From contig JBBDWM010000042.1 in the NCBI GenBank assembly GCA_040902845.1, positions 124,001 to 188,000 on the forward strand: 64,000 bases of DNA, in the 5' to 3' direction. Under the pieces are notes generated by a model that did not search any database, was not told the DNA's origin, and was given only the letters and a program-made list of their open reading frames with translations. Numbering within the stretch: the first letter of the stretch is position 1; the number at the start of each line of letters is the position of its first letter. Shown piece after piece: positions 25,844-34,292 of this stretch. Position numbers and translations under genes: made by a program. The stretch is from JALYNX01 sp040902845. Its GTDB lineage: Bacteria; Actinomycetota; Acidimicrobiia; Spongiisociales; ZC4RG35.

Positions 25844-26431
25844 ATGACTCAGAACGACGCCGAGCGGATGTTGGAGTTGGAGGAGTCGGCTGAAGGAGTC
25901 GACCTCTTTCGGGCGCCAGGCGAGCAGCTACAGATGGAGAAGGCGCGCGACCAGGCCGAGGCATCGGGCTGGATCCCGGAGAAGGAGGAATCGCCGGTCT
26001 CTAAGCGACGCCACGACCGGGCCCGGATCCGTCGCCATGAGCTTCGAGCGTCGACGGAGCGTTTGGAGTCGACCATCGCACGTGCCTCAGGGTCGAAGGA
26101 TTGGCTCGACGCCGTCGAGGCCGCGCTGGCCGACCTCCGCGATGCACTCCGGGCTCACATCCGCGAAGTCGAGGCACCCGATGGGTTGCTGGGTGGGATA
26201 CTCCAGAACAGCCCTCGGCTTGCCAGCGACATCGAGATCCTGAAGAAAGAGCATGTGGGGCTGATGGAGAGTCTGGAAAAGGCCGATCAGGCTTTGAGAG
26301 CCCAGAGTCAGGAACCACCGGAAATCCGGCGACGTGCCACGAATCTCCTCGGTCATCTGACCAGGCATCGGCAACACGGATCAGACCTTGTCTACGACGC
26401 CCACAACATCGACATATCGGCCGCCAACTAG
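25844..26431 (+). CDS. Hemerythrin-like all-helical protein
   Basis: 195 aa from ATG 25844 (MTQNDAERM). Acidic N-terminal 60 residues, then a four-helix pattern: WLDAVEAALADLRDALRAHI, SDIEILKKEHVGLMESLEKA, and NLLGHLTRHRQHGSDLVYDA then HNIDI. His and Glu spacing in helices 2-4 (HIREVEAP, KKEHVGLMESL, HLTRHRQHGSDL) resembles hemerythrin HHE sites, and a HR.HG.DLVY.A ending is familiar from this group. Metal binding is not certain. An alternative ATG at 25829 cannot be excluded. Confidence 0.6.
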   Translation: MTQNDAERMLELEESAEGVDLFRAPGEQLQMEKARDQAEASGWIPEKEESPVSKRRHDRARIRRHELRASTERLESTIARASGSKDWLDAVEAALADLRDALRAHIREVEAPDGLLGGILQNSPRLASDIEILKKEHVGLMESLEKADQALRAQSQEPPEIRRRATNLLGHLTRHRQHGSDLVYDAHNIDISAAN

Positions 26432-26471
26432 AGGGTCAGGGGCCCACGACGTGTGCCCGATGGGCACAGGG

Positions 26472-26888
26472 TCACTCAGCGGTGATGAGGGTCTTGCCGG
26501 TCAGCTGACCGACCTTGTGCGAGACGCTGCCCATGAGGAGGCCTCGGATGTGGCCGAGCCCACGACGGCCCATGACGATGCAATCGGAACCCTGGCTCTC
26601 CGCGAACAGCACGATGTCGTGTGCCGGCTGCCCGACTATCACCATCTCGTTGTCCACCTTGCCCCCCGCCTGGCGGACCAGGCCCGCCACCTCGGTGACG
26701 ACCTGCCGACCCACCGATTCGAGTATCTCTCTCCGTGTGATGTTCACATGCTCGAGTTGCGCGTGCTCATGAAGAGCGGCCTGAGGGAGGATGATGGGCT
26801 CCGGCGCGACGTTGATGATGTCGACCTGAGCGTTCATGGATCGCGCCAGCTCTCCGGCCAATCTCGCAGCACGTATCGAATGCTCAGG
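26472..26888 (-). pseudogene. Universal stress protein, N-terminus missing
   Basis: Reads PEHSIRAARLAGELARSMNA then QVDIINVA, ending with the ATP-binding motif CIVMGRRGLGHIRGLLMGSVSHKVG, typical of UspA. The first strand with its (V/I)LVAVDGS motif is absent: conserved text begins exactly where the sigma-factor gene ends (26890). The frame stays open upstream but through sigma-factor sequence in another frame. A deletion probably joined the two genes. Confidence 0.75.
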
Positions 26889-26889
26889 G

Positions 26890-27846
26890 TCAGGCGGCGC
26901 GCATGTCCTGCACCCCCTCGAGCTCGGTGGCAAGCGTCGCCATGGCCTCCGCGATGAGCTCACGCACTTGATGCTCGGAAAGGCCGACAACATCCGAGAT
27001 GTGTGCGAAGGCCGCAGGCGGACGCCCGCCGATGCCGAATCGCAGCTCGATCACTCGCCGATGGATTTCGGGTAGCGCGGCCAGGCTTTCTGCGAGTGCG
27101 TCCTCAACCATCCTCCGCTCCACCTCGAGCTCGGGATCTGGTGCTGCGTCGTCCGCGATGAATTGTTCCAACGATGCCCCATCCTCACCGACCGGGGTCT
27201 CGAGAGCAACGGTCGTTGCCACCGATAGCACCTTTTCTACGTCACTCGGTTTGATCCCCGTCTCTCGGGCGATCTCGTCGACTGTGGCAGTGCGGCCGAG
27301 CTTGGTCCTGAGCTCCTCGGAGGCGATTCGGACCACCGGAATGATGTCGAAAACGCCCGCAGGTATGCGGATCGACTCACCGAGAGTTGCCCGGGCGCGC
27401 TGCATCGCCTGGCGGATCCACCAGGTGGCGTAAGTAGAGAACTTGAAGCCCTTGCGCCAGTCGAACTTCTCGACGGCCGTGATCAACCCCAGGTTCCCTT
27501 CCTGGATGAGATCGAGCATGTCGACCTTGCCGCCCACATAGCGACGGGCATTGGCGACAACCAGACGCAGGTTGCCTTCAACGAACTGTTTACGGGCGCG
27601 ATGCCCTTCACGGACCGCACGCTCCAAACGCCCACGCTCGGCGGCCCCGTCGACCTCCCCGGCATCTAAACGGTGACGAGCCTCCTCGCCCGCCTCGATG
27701 GCCTGAGCGAGCCGGACCTCGTCCTCGGCGGTGAGCAGATCGTGCTCCCCCACACCTGCCAGATACTGGCTGAGTAGATCACCAGTCAACCGCCCGGCCT
27801 CATCGACGAGCTTCGAAGAACTCTCCTTAATCATCTGCTGCTTCAT
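26890..27846 (-). CDS. RpoD-like group 2 sigma factor with divergent region 4
   Basis: 318 aa from ATG at 27846. Region 1.2 DLLSQYLAGVGEHDLLTAED, region 2 NLRLVVANARRYVGGKVDML then DLIQEGNLGLITAVEKFDWR, region 2.4 FSTYATWWIRQAMQRA, region 3 IPAGVFDIIPVVRIASEELR. Region 4 is unusual: ALPEIHRRVIELRFGIGGRP is normal, but the usual TLEEIG...RERIRQIE is ISDVVGLSEHQVRELIAEAM, so -35 recognition may be altered or recently degraded. It directly precedes the truncated usp gene. Confidence 0.85.
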   Translation of the reverse strand: MKQQMIKESSSKLVDEAGRLTGDLLSQYLAGVGEHDLLTAEDEVRLAQAIEAGEEARHRLDAGEVDGAAERGRLERAVREGHRARKQFVEGNLRLVVANARRYVGGKVDMLDLIQEGNLGLITAVEKFDWRKGFKFSTYATWWIRQAMQRARATLGESIRIPAGVFDIIPVVRIASEELRTKLGRTATVDEIARETGIKPSDVEKVLSVATTVALETPVGEDGASLEQFIADDAAPDPELEVERRMVEDALAESLAALPEIHRRVIELRFGIGGRPPAAFAHISDVVGLSEHQVRELIAEAMATLATELEGVQDMRAA

Positions 27847-28040
27847 CACGTCTATTCGAACATCTGTTCGCTCGACTACATTCCTGAGTACCTGGCCCAA
27901 TCTGCCCCTGCAAACCCCGTTTAGGGGCGACGGATCACAAGTGTCGATCGACACACAGCAACAACATATGGGACAAACGGCCCTGGCCCCACTCCTCGAT
28001 CTCTGGTACTCGGGATGGTGCGGACCAAGGAGATTGAATC

Positions 28041-28874
28041 GTGCAAGGACCGTTAAGGCGCCGACGATTCCCGGCACCCGAAGCCAACGAGCAAACCAAG
28101 TCCGAATCGATCATGGTCGTAACGAGCGGCGACGTGTCAGACGACGACGTCCAATATGCGATGCGTCGTATCGGCACCCAGATCGAGAAGATCGCCGAAC
28201 CGATCCTCTTCGCCCAACTGCGACTGACCCTGGTCGCCGACCCGGCGCGGGCGCGACCCGCGATCGCGCAGGTCCTGATAGACATCAACGGTGATCTTGT
28301 CCGCGGTCAGATTGGAGCGGAAGCGATGCCATTCGCCATCGACCTGCTCCAAGAGCGTCTGCGTGACAGGCTCGATCACCGCGCCCAACGCCGCAGGGCA
28401 CTTCGAAGACGCCCCGACATCTCCGGGGCCGGCGAATGGCGTCATGGGGACCTGGCCAGCGCCAGACCCGACTACTTCGACCGGCCTATCGAGGAGCGTC
28501 GACTCGTCTCCCGCAAGTCGTTTTCGATCGACGAGCTCACACCAGACGAGGCGGTGTTGGAGATGGAGCAGCTCGACTACGACTTCTACCTCTTCCGTGA
28601 ACTAGCCAGTCACGAGGATGCGGTCATTGAACCGGAGACCGGCGAGTCATACCGTCTGACCCGCCTGCGTTCGGCGACGGTCGATCCGGGGCCAAGCGCG
28701 ACAAGGGTCGTCGTATCGGAGAGCCCGGCGCCGGTGCTCACGATCGAAGAGGCAATCGAACGTCTCGAGGCCATCGGCACGCGATTCCTGTTCTTCGCCG
28801 AGGCCACAACCCACCGGGGCCACATCGTCTACCACCGTTACGACGGCCACTACGGGCTGATCTCTCCTGAGTAA
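28041..28874 (+). CDS. Ribosome hibernation factor-like protein with two C-terminal S30AE domains
   Basis: 277 aa. A basic N-terminal part (residues 1-130) vaguely S30AE/HPF-like (MRRIGTQIEKIAEPILFAQL), then two copies of the HPF C-terminal domain: SIDELTPDEAVLEMEQLDYD to DFYLFRELAS, and LTIEEAIERLEAIGTRFLFF to YDGHYGLISPE. Resembles the dormancy-associated HPF-like proteins of Actinobacteria. Start GTG 28041 has AAGGAG 9 bp before it. Divergent from the sigma gene, with about 190 bp between starts that likely hold both promoters. Confidence 0.8.
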   Translation: MQGPLRRRRFPAPEANEQTKSESIMVVTSGDVSDDDVQYAMRRIGTQIEKIAEPILFAQLRLTLVADPARARPAIAQVLIDINGDLVRGQIGAEAMPFAIDLLQERLRDRLDHRAQRRRALRRRPDISGAGEWRHGDLASARPDYFDRPIEERRLVSRKSFSIDELTPDEAVLEMEQLDYDFYLFRELASHEDAVIEPETGESYRLTRLRSATVDPGPSATRVVVSESPAPVLTIEEAIERLEAIGTRFLFFAEATTHRGHIVYHRYDGHYGLISPE

Positions 28875-28911
28875 CGCCTTGTGACGGCAACGCTCCGCTG
28901 CTGGAGCCAGC

Positions 28912-29511
28912 TCAGTGCTCGTCGTAGGCCGACCAGACCTCCCATTCCGGGACCTCGAGGCTCTCGGGCGTCTCGATGACCAGATCTTCCAAGCCCGGCA
29001 ACTCCTCGACATAATCCAGCCGCTGGATGAGCTCATTGGAATCGGTCATCTCGAACGTGAGATAGCCAACCAGGTCATAGCCGGCCTTTTCCTGATCGAA
29101 GATCCAGAGCGCGGCGATCGGTTCTGAGCCAAGGTCCGCTCTGGTAGCCATCAGCGTCGAGTTTCGAAGCACAAGTTCGTTCAGCCCATCCATCACTCCG
29201 AATCGGGACGTCGAGTCAAGGAACTCCGCGGTCACGTCTGGCGCCAGAACCTCGGTAAGCCCCTCCAGGTCACGGGCATTCACCAGCTCGACGAACTCGT
29301 CTAGGAGATCATCGAGCCCGGCGTTTGCGATCCGGGAGGCCGGCCCGTCGACCGTGAATCCCTCCTCAGGCGCCGAGCCGGCGGCCCATTCGGTGTCCGA
29401 GTCGACTTCATCCCGTGCGGAATCTATTTCGTCCCCGATCTCCAGGACCATCTCCTCTTCCTCTGCCGGTCCGGGCAGTTCCCACTCCGTGTCGAGGTCG
29501 TCTCGGTGCAT
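28912..29511 (-). CDS. Acidic SnoaL/NTF2-like protein
   Basis: 199 aa. The first 60 residues are very acidic and low complexity (PAEEEEMVLEIGDEIDSARD). The remainder looks like an NTF2/SnoaL fold: LDDLLDEFVELVNARDLEGL then TEVLAPDVTAEF, GVMDGLNELVLRNSTLMATR, IAALWIFDQEKAGYDLVGYL. No catalytic Asp/His set is obvious. Another SnoaL-like domain sits in the next gene, so the two may be relatives. Function unknown. Confidence 0.6.
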   Translation of the reverse strand: MHRDDLDTEWELPGPAEEEEMVLEIGDEIDSARDEVDSDTEWAAGSAPEEGFTVDGPASRIANAGLDDLLDEFVELVNARDLEGLTEVLAPDVTAEFLDSTSRFGVMDGLNELVLRNSTLMATRADLGSEPIAALWIFDQEKAGYDLVGYLTFEMTDSNELIQRLDYVEELPGLEDLVIETPESLEVPEWEVWSAYDEH

Positions 29512-29730
29512 TGCCTGTCCCCGCTCTCTGGGTGAGGCAACCTTGCCTCGAGAACCTCGCCCTCCATAGAGGCGAAGGTCACCCCATTGGCCGGACCGGC
29601 GCCTGTGTTCAGAGTCTCTAACTGCAACGAAGGGACCCGGAAGACGAACAGATTGGGCCGAGGTGGCGGTCCGTTCGCCCAGATCGAGATCCTCCTGGAC
29701 TCGATACCGCTCTCGGTCGCTGATGTCCGG

Positions 29731-30333
29731 TTACATCCACTGCTCGACCACCCTCCCATGTGAGACCTTGAAGTCGACCTCGAGCAACCCGGCCCCCACC
29801 TTCAACTCGACCCCGATGAGACCGTCACGCTCGTGCACGGCGCCCATCTGAGGACGCGGCCCGGAAAAGTCCTCTCTCATGCGGTCGACGACAGCGTCCC
29901 GGCCCAAGACGTCCTCTGAGCCCACATGGAGCACGGCTTCGGGTGCGTACAAGAGGCGGAGCGTCGACAAGTCGTCCAGGTTGACCAGACGTCCCCACTC
30001 CAGGATCACTTCGACCGGGTGGCCTTCGAACGCCCAGTCGATCCCGGGGCGATCGTCCGTCAAGGGATGATGGCCCTTCTCATCGGGATGGTGGGCTCCG
30101 GCGAGGTCCCCGAATCGGTGGTGACGAGGCGACACCCGGCGGCCACGGTGGAGGGTCACATTCACGGCCTGTTTCACGCCCTCCAGGCGTCTCACATCGA
30201 AATGAACTCGAGCCATGGGAACCCTGGCCGCCGGCTCGATGTCCGCAGCGTTCACGGGATACTCACGACCGTCGCGACGGATTCTTCCTTCGCCGGATCG
30301 GTCGTCGAACCAGCTGACCACACCTTTAGGCAT
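29731..30333 (-). CDS. Cold-shock-like domain fused to SnoaL-like domain
   Basis: 200 aa. Residues 1-70 resemble a cold shock domain (MPKGVVSWFDDRSGEGRIRR, DGREYPVNAADIE, VHFDVRRLEGVKQAVNVTL); the RNP1-type KGFGFI is replaced by GEGRIRR, so nucleic-acid binding may be altered. Residues 90-200 are NTF2/SnoaL-like (WGRLVNLDDLSTLRLLYAPE, VLGRDAVVDRMREDF, LLEVDFKVSHGRVVEQWM). The 220 bp before the next gene carry no recognised gene. The domain union is uncommon. Confidence 0.65.
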   Translation of the reverse strand: MPKGVVSWFDDRSGEGRIRRDGREYPVNAADIEPAARVPMARVHFDVRRLEGVKQAVNVTLHRGRRVSPRHHRFGDLAGAHHPDEKGHHPLTDDRPGIDWAFEGHPVEVILEWGRLVNLDDLSTLRLLYAPEAVLHVGSEDVLGRDAVVDRMREDFSGPRPQMGAVHERDGLIGVELKVGAGLLEVDFKVSHGRVVEQWM

Positions 30334-30395
30334 GCTCCAATCATGGGGAATATCCGTGAAAGCGACTAGGGGAAAATGTCCCGATCGTCCTGGAA

Positions 30396-31403
30396 TCAGG
30401 GAAGGTGCGATTCTCGATCAGACGCCGACAGCTCGCTCAGCGGCCTTTCGATCACGAGCCGGCCGTCGACAGCTTGGACCCGGGTGCCCAGCTCTGCACA
30501 TGCGCTGACGAATCGCTGGCCGATCCACTGCGTCTCTTCACCTCGAGCGAGTCTGGTGTGACAGAAGTCCAGGGCCAGAGGGATGGCTTCGATCCGAACC
30601 GGACCCCTCGGTGTCAGGTCCACCAGGAATACAAGACCCAGGTCGTTTCGGAGTCGTGGATCGACGGCGTAGTCGTCGATGAAGTCCCCCATGTCGTAGA
30701 GGACCTGAGCCGAAACGCCATGAAAGACGTGGGCAGAGTGTCCCGCGACGAGTGTTGCCCCCCGCTCCACCAAAGCGGCTCCGGCCCGCACGACGTGAGG
30801 GACAGGGCGTCTGGTCATGTTGGGCCCCCAATGCGGTGTGACCAGGATGGCGTCGGCGTTTTCCTCGGTCATCGAGTCGAACACCCAGTCGGGGATACCG
30901 GATCGAAGGTCTGCATACGCCACACCTGGAACGCCGACGTCGGCCCGGTACTCGACCGGATGGTCGGTCAATCCCACGATCAGCAGCCGAAAGCCGTTGC
31001 GCTCGAGGATGATCGGGCGCCGAGCTTGTTCCACATCGGGTCCAGCTCCCACTGTCTCCACCCCGGCCGCGGAGAGGAGGTCAATGGTGTCGAGGAGCGC
31101 AACCCGCCCGCAATCGAGAGCGTGGTTGTTGGCGAGAGTCACGCAGTCCACGCCGAGATGGCGAAGCACGTCTACCGCAACCGGCGGGGCCCGAAAGAAG
31201 AACGGCTTCATCGGGTCGGGCCATCGTTCTCCCCGGTCCGATACGCAACACTCGAGGTTCAGCACGAACAGGTCGGCGCCACGCAATGCGTCCACCACCT
31301 CGTCGGAGAACAGCGCCTCGGGAGGCTCCCTTGACAGTGCGTCAGCCACCCCCCGGCCGAGCATCGTGTCACCGGCAAGCGCAAGCCTGATCCCGCCCGA
31401 CAT
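30396..31403 (-). CDS. CapA-family metallophosphatase-like protein
   Basis: 335 aa from ATG at 31403. Motifs of the PGA_cap/CapA family: LALAGDTMLGRGV, FVLNLECCVSDRG, TLANNHALDCGRVALLDTID, LVTPHWGPNM, LVAGHSAHVFHGVS. The family has a calcineurin-like fold and is tied to poly-gamma-glutamate or other capsule synthesis, but many members stand alone as here. No signal peptide is seen, so it is probably cytoplasmic. The role is not determined. Confidence 0.85.
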   Translation of the reverse strand: MSGGIRLALAGDTMLGRGVADALSREPPEALFSDEVVDALRGADLFVLNLECCVSDRGERWPDPMKPFFFRAPPVAVDVLRHLGVDCVTLANNHALDCGRVALLDTIDLLSAAGVETVGAGPDVEQARRPIILERNGFRLLIVGLTDHPVEYRADVGVPGVAYADLRSGIPDWVFDSMTEENADAILVTPHWGPNMTRRPVPHVVRAGAALVERGATLVAGHSAHVFHGVSAQVLYDMGDFIDDYAVDPRLRNDLGLVFLVDLTPRGPVRIEAIPLALDFCHTRLARGEETQWIGQRFVSACAELGTRVQAVDGRLVIERPLSELSASDRESHLP

Positions 31404-31470
31404 CGTCACCGTTCCCACCGGTTCGCAACGTCATGGTTGGCTGTGGCGGCAAATATGGCTCGGTGGAGAT

Positions 31471-31800
31471 TCACGGCGCGCCGCTCACCCATCGACCCAC
31501 TGCAATCGGGACGGCCGGCTCGATCACCACACCGTCTCCGCCACAGTACGGACATGAGTCCGACCCCTCCCCGGTGTACTCGTGCCGGCATCCCTCGCAT
31601 TGCACGAGATCCAGCCCCTGCTCCCACGTGACGTGGGCGCTGGCAAGCGGCGTGTTGGCGGTGAGCGTCTCCCACGCCTGTGCTGCGATTGACCGCTCCA
31701 CGCTCGGGCCCAGGACGATCTCGACCTCGCTGATGGATTGGCCGAACGTGAGGCTCCTCAGCGTCTCTAGCGCCTCCGCGACCAGATCCTGCTCGTGCAT
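31471..31800 (-). CDS. hypA: HypA-like nickel metallochaperone, stand-alone
   Basis: 109 aa. Begins MHEQDLVAEALETL with the Ni-coordinating His2 and the usual Glu3, then VEIVLGPSVERSIAAQAWET-like helix/strand, and the zinc site CEGCRHEY...SCPYCGGDGV. HypA delivers nickel to hydrogenase with HypB. No hydrogenase or other hyp gene is in the window, so this is an orphan whose target is unknown; Cys pairs are intact. Confidence 0.85.
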   Translation of the reverse strand: MHEQDLVAEALETLRSLTFGQSISEVEIVLGPSVERSIAAQAWETLTANTPLASAHVTWEQGLDLVQCEGCRHEYTGEGSDSCPYCGGDGVVIEPAVPIAVGRWVSGAP

Positions 31801-31935
31801 TTCTCACCACCATTCCGGGGCAACCTGCCGACAAAGCCATGTCATTTGATCACCCGACTCACCGGCCATCTGTACCTGGTGGCAGAGCTGGTGATTAGAG
31901 CCGTTTTGCCCTAAACGGCTCGTAGGGTGAGCAGA

Positions 31936-32550
31936 ATGGCGTTCAGGATGACCCTGACTGGGGTCGGGGCCATGAATTCTCCCCGGTTCGCTCCAGCCGG
32001 GCTCCTCGTCGAGCATGATGGAGCCTGCGTGCTGATCGACGGTGGGCGAGATGCGGCAGGTGACCTCAATCTGGATGCATGGCTCGTCACCGACGACCGC
32101 TCAGAGCTCGTCCGCGAGATACGACTCGCCGCTCGAGCACGAGGCATCGACGCCGGGATCGGGCACTTCTCCTCACCGAACCTGACCGTAGAGCCCCTGC
32201 CAGTAGCACATACCTCACACAGCACGTATGGCTATCTGATCCAGGCCCAGCAACATCGCATAGTGTGGGCGCCGGAGTTCTACATCTTCCCGGAATGGGC
32301 CGCAGGCTGTGACCTCATGTTCGCCGAGGCCGCGGCGTGGGACCGCCCAATCCACTTCGTCGGGAAGGTGGGAGGTCATGCCTCCGTCCTCGACGTCAGC
32401 AGAGAAGCACTCGCCCGTCACGTCGAGCGACTGGTGTTCGCCCACATCGGGAGGCCCACGATTCGGGCGATGGATCGGGGCCAGAAGCCACCCTTCGGTG
32501 AGTATGGACGTGACAGAGCCAGATTCGAACCACGTCGATGGAGGCGATGA
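31936..32550 (+). CDS. Metallo-beta-lactamase-fold-like protein lacking the full metal motif
   Basis: 204 aa. LTGVGAMNSPRFAPAGLLVE then HDGACVLIDGGRD is the usual first beta block; VEPLPVAHTSHSTYGYLIQA and WAPEFYIFPEWA then GCDLMFAEA correspond to later strands; VFAHIGRPTIRAM near the end. The HxHxDH motif is missing. It looks like a shortened MBL protein of the type that follows a substrate domain; activity is doubtful. ATG 31936 is preferred, with GTG 31927 also possible. Confidence 0.6.
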   Translation: MAFRMTLTGVGAMNSPRFAPAGLLVEHDGACVLIDGGRDAAGDLNLDAWLVTDDRSELVREIRLAARARGIDAGIGHFSSPNLTVEPLPVAHTSHSTYGYLIQAQQHRIVWAPEFYIFPEWAAGCDLMFAEAAAWDRPIHFVGKVGGHASVLDVSREALARHVERLVFAHIGRPTIRAMDRGQKPPFGEYGRDRARFEPRRWRR

Positions 32551-32574
32551 TCCCGCGGTCTGTCCTGGAGAGCC

Positions 32575-33285
32575 TCAGCCAGCGAGCAAGTCACGCAGAA
32601 GCATGGCATTGGACGGCGCACGGGCCAGGCCGTCGTTGTTGAAGTAGGCGTACCCGTCCTCTCCCCGGAGCGCTTCCACCCACGGCTTCAGCTCCTCTGC
32701 GGTGTAGTCGTGAGAGAAATCTCCGTCGAGACCATGAAACCGGGCGTAGACGAAGGGTGCGGTATCGGTGAAAACGCGTGGCATGTGCTCGGAGCTCACC
32801 CATACCAGCGCAGCCTCATGGCGCCTCATCACGTCGTAGACCGACCGACGCATCCAGGAGGGGTCGCGAAACTCGACTGCTACCGGCACCGAAGCGGGCA
32901 GCTTGGCGAGGAAGCTGTCGAGAAGCTCTTCGTCCCGAAGCAGATCGGGGGGAAGCTGCCACAGGACGGCTCCTAGCCGTTCACCCAGTCCGAGCACCCG
33001 CTCATAGAACCGCCCGACCGCCTCATCGCAATTCCTCAGCCGAAGACGGTGCGTGATGAGCTGGCTCCCCTTCACGGCGAAACGGAATCCATCCCGGGAC
33101 TTTCTCACCCACGCCTCGATGGTGCGCGCCGAGGGAAGTCGATAGAAGCTGTAGTTGACCTCGACCGTCGAGAAGACACTTGCGTAGTGGTCGAACCGGC
33201 GACTACGAACAAGACCCACGGGATAGAACAGGTCTGCCCAGTGGTCATAGGACCATCCGCTGGTGCCGACGGCGATTTTGCCCAC
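32575..33285 (-). CDS. DUF72 family protein (YecE-like TIM barrel)
   Basis: 236 aa from GTG at 33285 (GKIAVGTSGWSYDHW). DUF72 hallmarks: ASVFSTVEVNYSFYRLPSAR, FRFAVKGSQLITH, LGAVLWQLPPDL, PVAVEFRDPSWM, VYARFHGLDG and YAYFNNDGLARAPSNAMLL. TIM-barrel protein of unknown reaction, widespread. Length slightly short but complete. Convergent with the MBL-like gene, 24 bp apart. Confidence 0.88.
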   Translation of the reverse strand: MGKIAVGTSGWSYDHWADLFYPVGLVRSRRFDHYASVFSTVEVNYSFYRLPSARTIEAWVRKSRDGFRFAVKGSQLITHRLRLRNCDEAVGRFYERVLGLGERLGAVLWQLPPDLLRDEELLDSFLAKLPASVPVAVEFRDPSWMRRSVYDVMRRHEAALVWVSSEHMPRVFTDTAPFVYARFHGLDGDFSHDYTAEELKPWVEALRGEDGYAYFNNDGLARAPSNAMLLRDLLAG

Positions 33286-33355
33286 GCCACAATTGTGGCG
33301 GCGGTGACGGTCAACGCGGCGATCCGAGACCGGGCTCATGATGTTTTGCGAAACA

Positions 33356-33772
33356 TCAGACGAAGATGCGCCCGGTGAAGCTCTTGGCCTCCCCGGCGGC
33401 GAGGACGGCTCGGAGCTCGCTGTCCAACAGTACGGGGACGGGTTGCTCCTCCAGTCTTGGAGGGTCGACGCGGTCCATCGGGTTCTCGGATATCTCTCTC
33501 ACGCTCCAACCAGGCGAACAGTGTGCGAGAGACGGATACCGTTGGTCGGCGGTAGCGCTTGCTCTGGTCTCGAGCACGCGAGCGAGGAACTCACGGATGG
33601 CGTCCGCGGAGATCGTGTCGGCCTGGCGAGGGCGGCCGTGGGCTTCGAGGTGGGCGACCAGCTGTCCGGCAGCGGGAGAGTACGTCTCAATCGTGCATTC
33701 GGATAGGCTGCCCTCGAAAACGTAGTGCAGCAACAAGACAGGGCCCAAATAGCGGAAATACCGTGTCAGCAC
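33356..33772 (-). pseudogene. Tyrosine recombinase/integrase remnant
   Basis: Phage-integrase N-terminal SAM-like domain: TIETYSPAAGQLVAHLEAHG, TISADAIREFLARVLETRAS, then ENPMDRVDPPRLEEQPVPVL, LLDSELRAVLAAGEAKSFTG, which starts the catalytic domain. The middle is shifted (the frame carrying RTLFAWLERE is displaced), and everything after KSFTGR, including all catalytic R/H/Y residues, is missing. It lies 14 bp from the tRNA-Ala fragment at 33786, as expected for an integrase next to its att site. Confidence 0.8.
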
Positions 33773-33785
33773 TGATGAATTCTAT

Positions 33786-33825
33786 GGGGACGTAGCTCAG
33801 TTGGAAGAGCACCGGCTTTGCAAGC
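33786..33825 (+). repeat. tRNA-Ala 5'-half fragment, copy 2
   Basis: 40 bp identical to the start of tRNA-Ala at 42466, ending inside the anticodon arm after GGCTTTGCAAGC. As in copy 1, the next bases are TGA rather than the tRNA 3' half. It separates the two inserts. Confidence 0.92.
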
Positions 33826-34241
33826 TGATCAAGCCAAACGCTGTGCACGGTCGGAGAGAAGCAGCCAACGGCGATCAGCCCGATCGCCAGCCAGGTGGGT
33901 TTGAGTAGGGTGAAGTCGATCCCGTCGGCGTGAACGAGCATCGAGCCGACCACGGCAGCTGACGCCAGTCCGGTGGTGAGACGACGAAACCAGATCGGTC
34001 CGATCAGCCAGGGTGCGACCATCTGGTAGGCGCCGGCACCGATGACGCCGACTGCGGCGCCGAGCAGTAGAAGGTTGTAGGTGCCTCCCAATGTGACCTC
34101 GCCGATGGTGAACCCGTCATCGCTGGTGACGCCGACCACCCGGTCTGGGGAGGTGACTCGAATCAGGAGCATCGCCAGGCGGCTTCCCACGCCAGCAACG
34201 AGCACACCGACGGGAATCCCGGCGACGATGAGTACCCGCAT
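33826..34241 (-). CDS. Membrane protein, 3' end cut at tRNA-Ala fragment
   Basis: Starts MRVLIVAGIPVGVLVAGVGS, with four hydrophobic segments (YNLLLLGAAVGVIGAGAYQM, LTTGLASAAVVGSMLVH, TWLAIGLIAVGCFS) and the motif VTSDDGFTIGEVTLGGTYNL. Coding runs into the tRNA repeat at 33825 and out through it, so the natural C-terminus has been lost at the insert boundary. Family not recognised. An ATG at 34241 is plausible. Confidence 0.6.
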
Positions 34242-34292
34242 TTCCTCGATCAGGCGCCTTCGATCCTCGCTGGTCGACTGCTTGGTTCTCAG

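Larger units (their letters stand above)
22601..33825. mobile_element. First tRNA-Ala insert (about 11.2 kb)
   Basis: Lies between tRNA-Ala 5'-half copies at 22601 and 33786. The decayed tyrosine integrase at 33356-33772 sits just inside the right copy. Cargo is stress and RNA-related: PRTase-hydrolase, YbaK, RtcA, hemerythrin-like protein, sigma factor, HPF-like protein, CapA, HypA, DUF72. Insertion is inferred from the repeats plus the integrase remnant. Confidence 0.65.
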
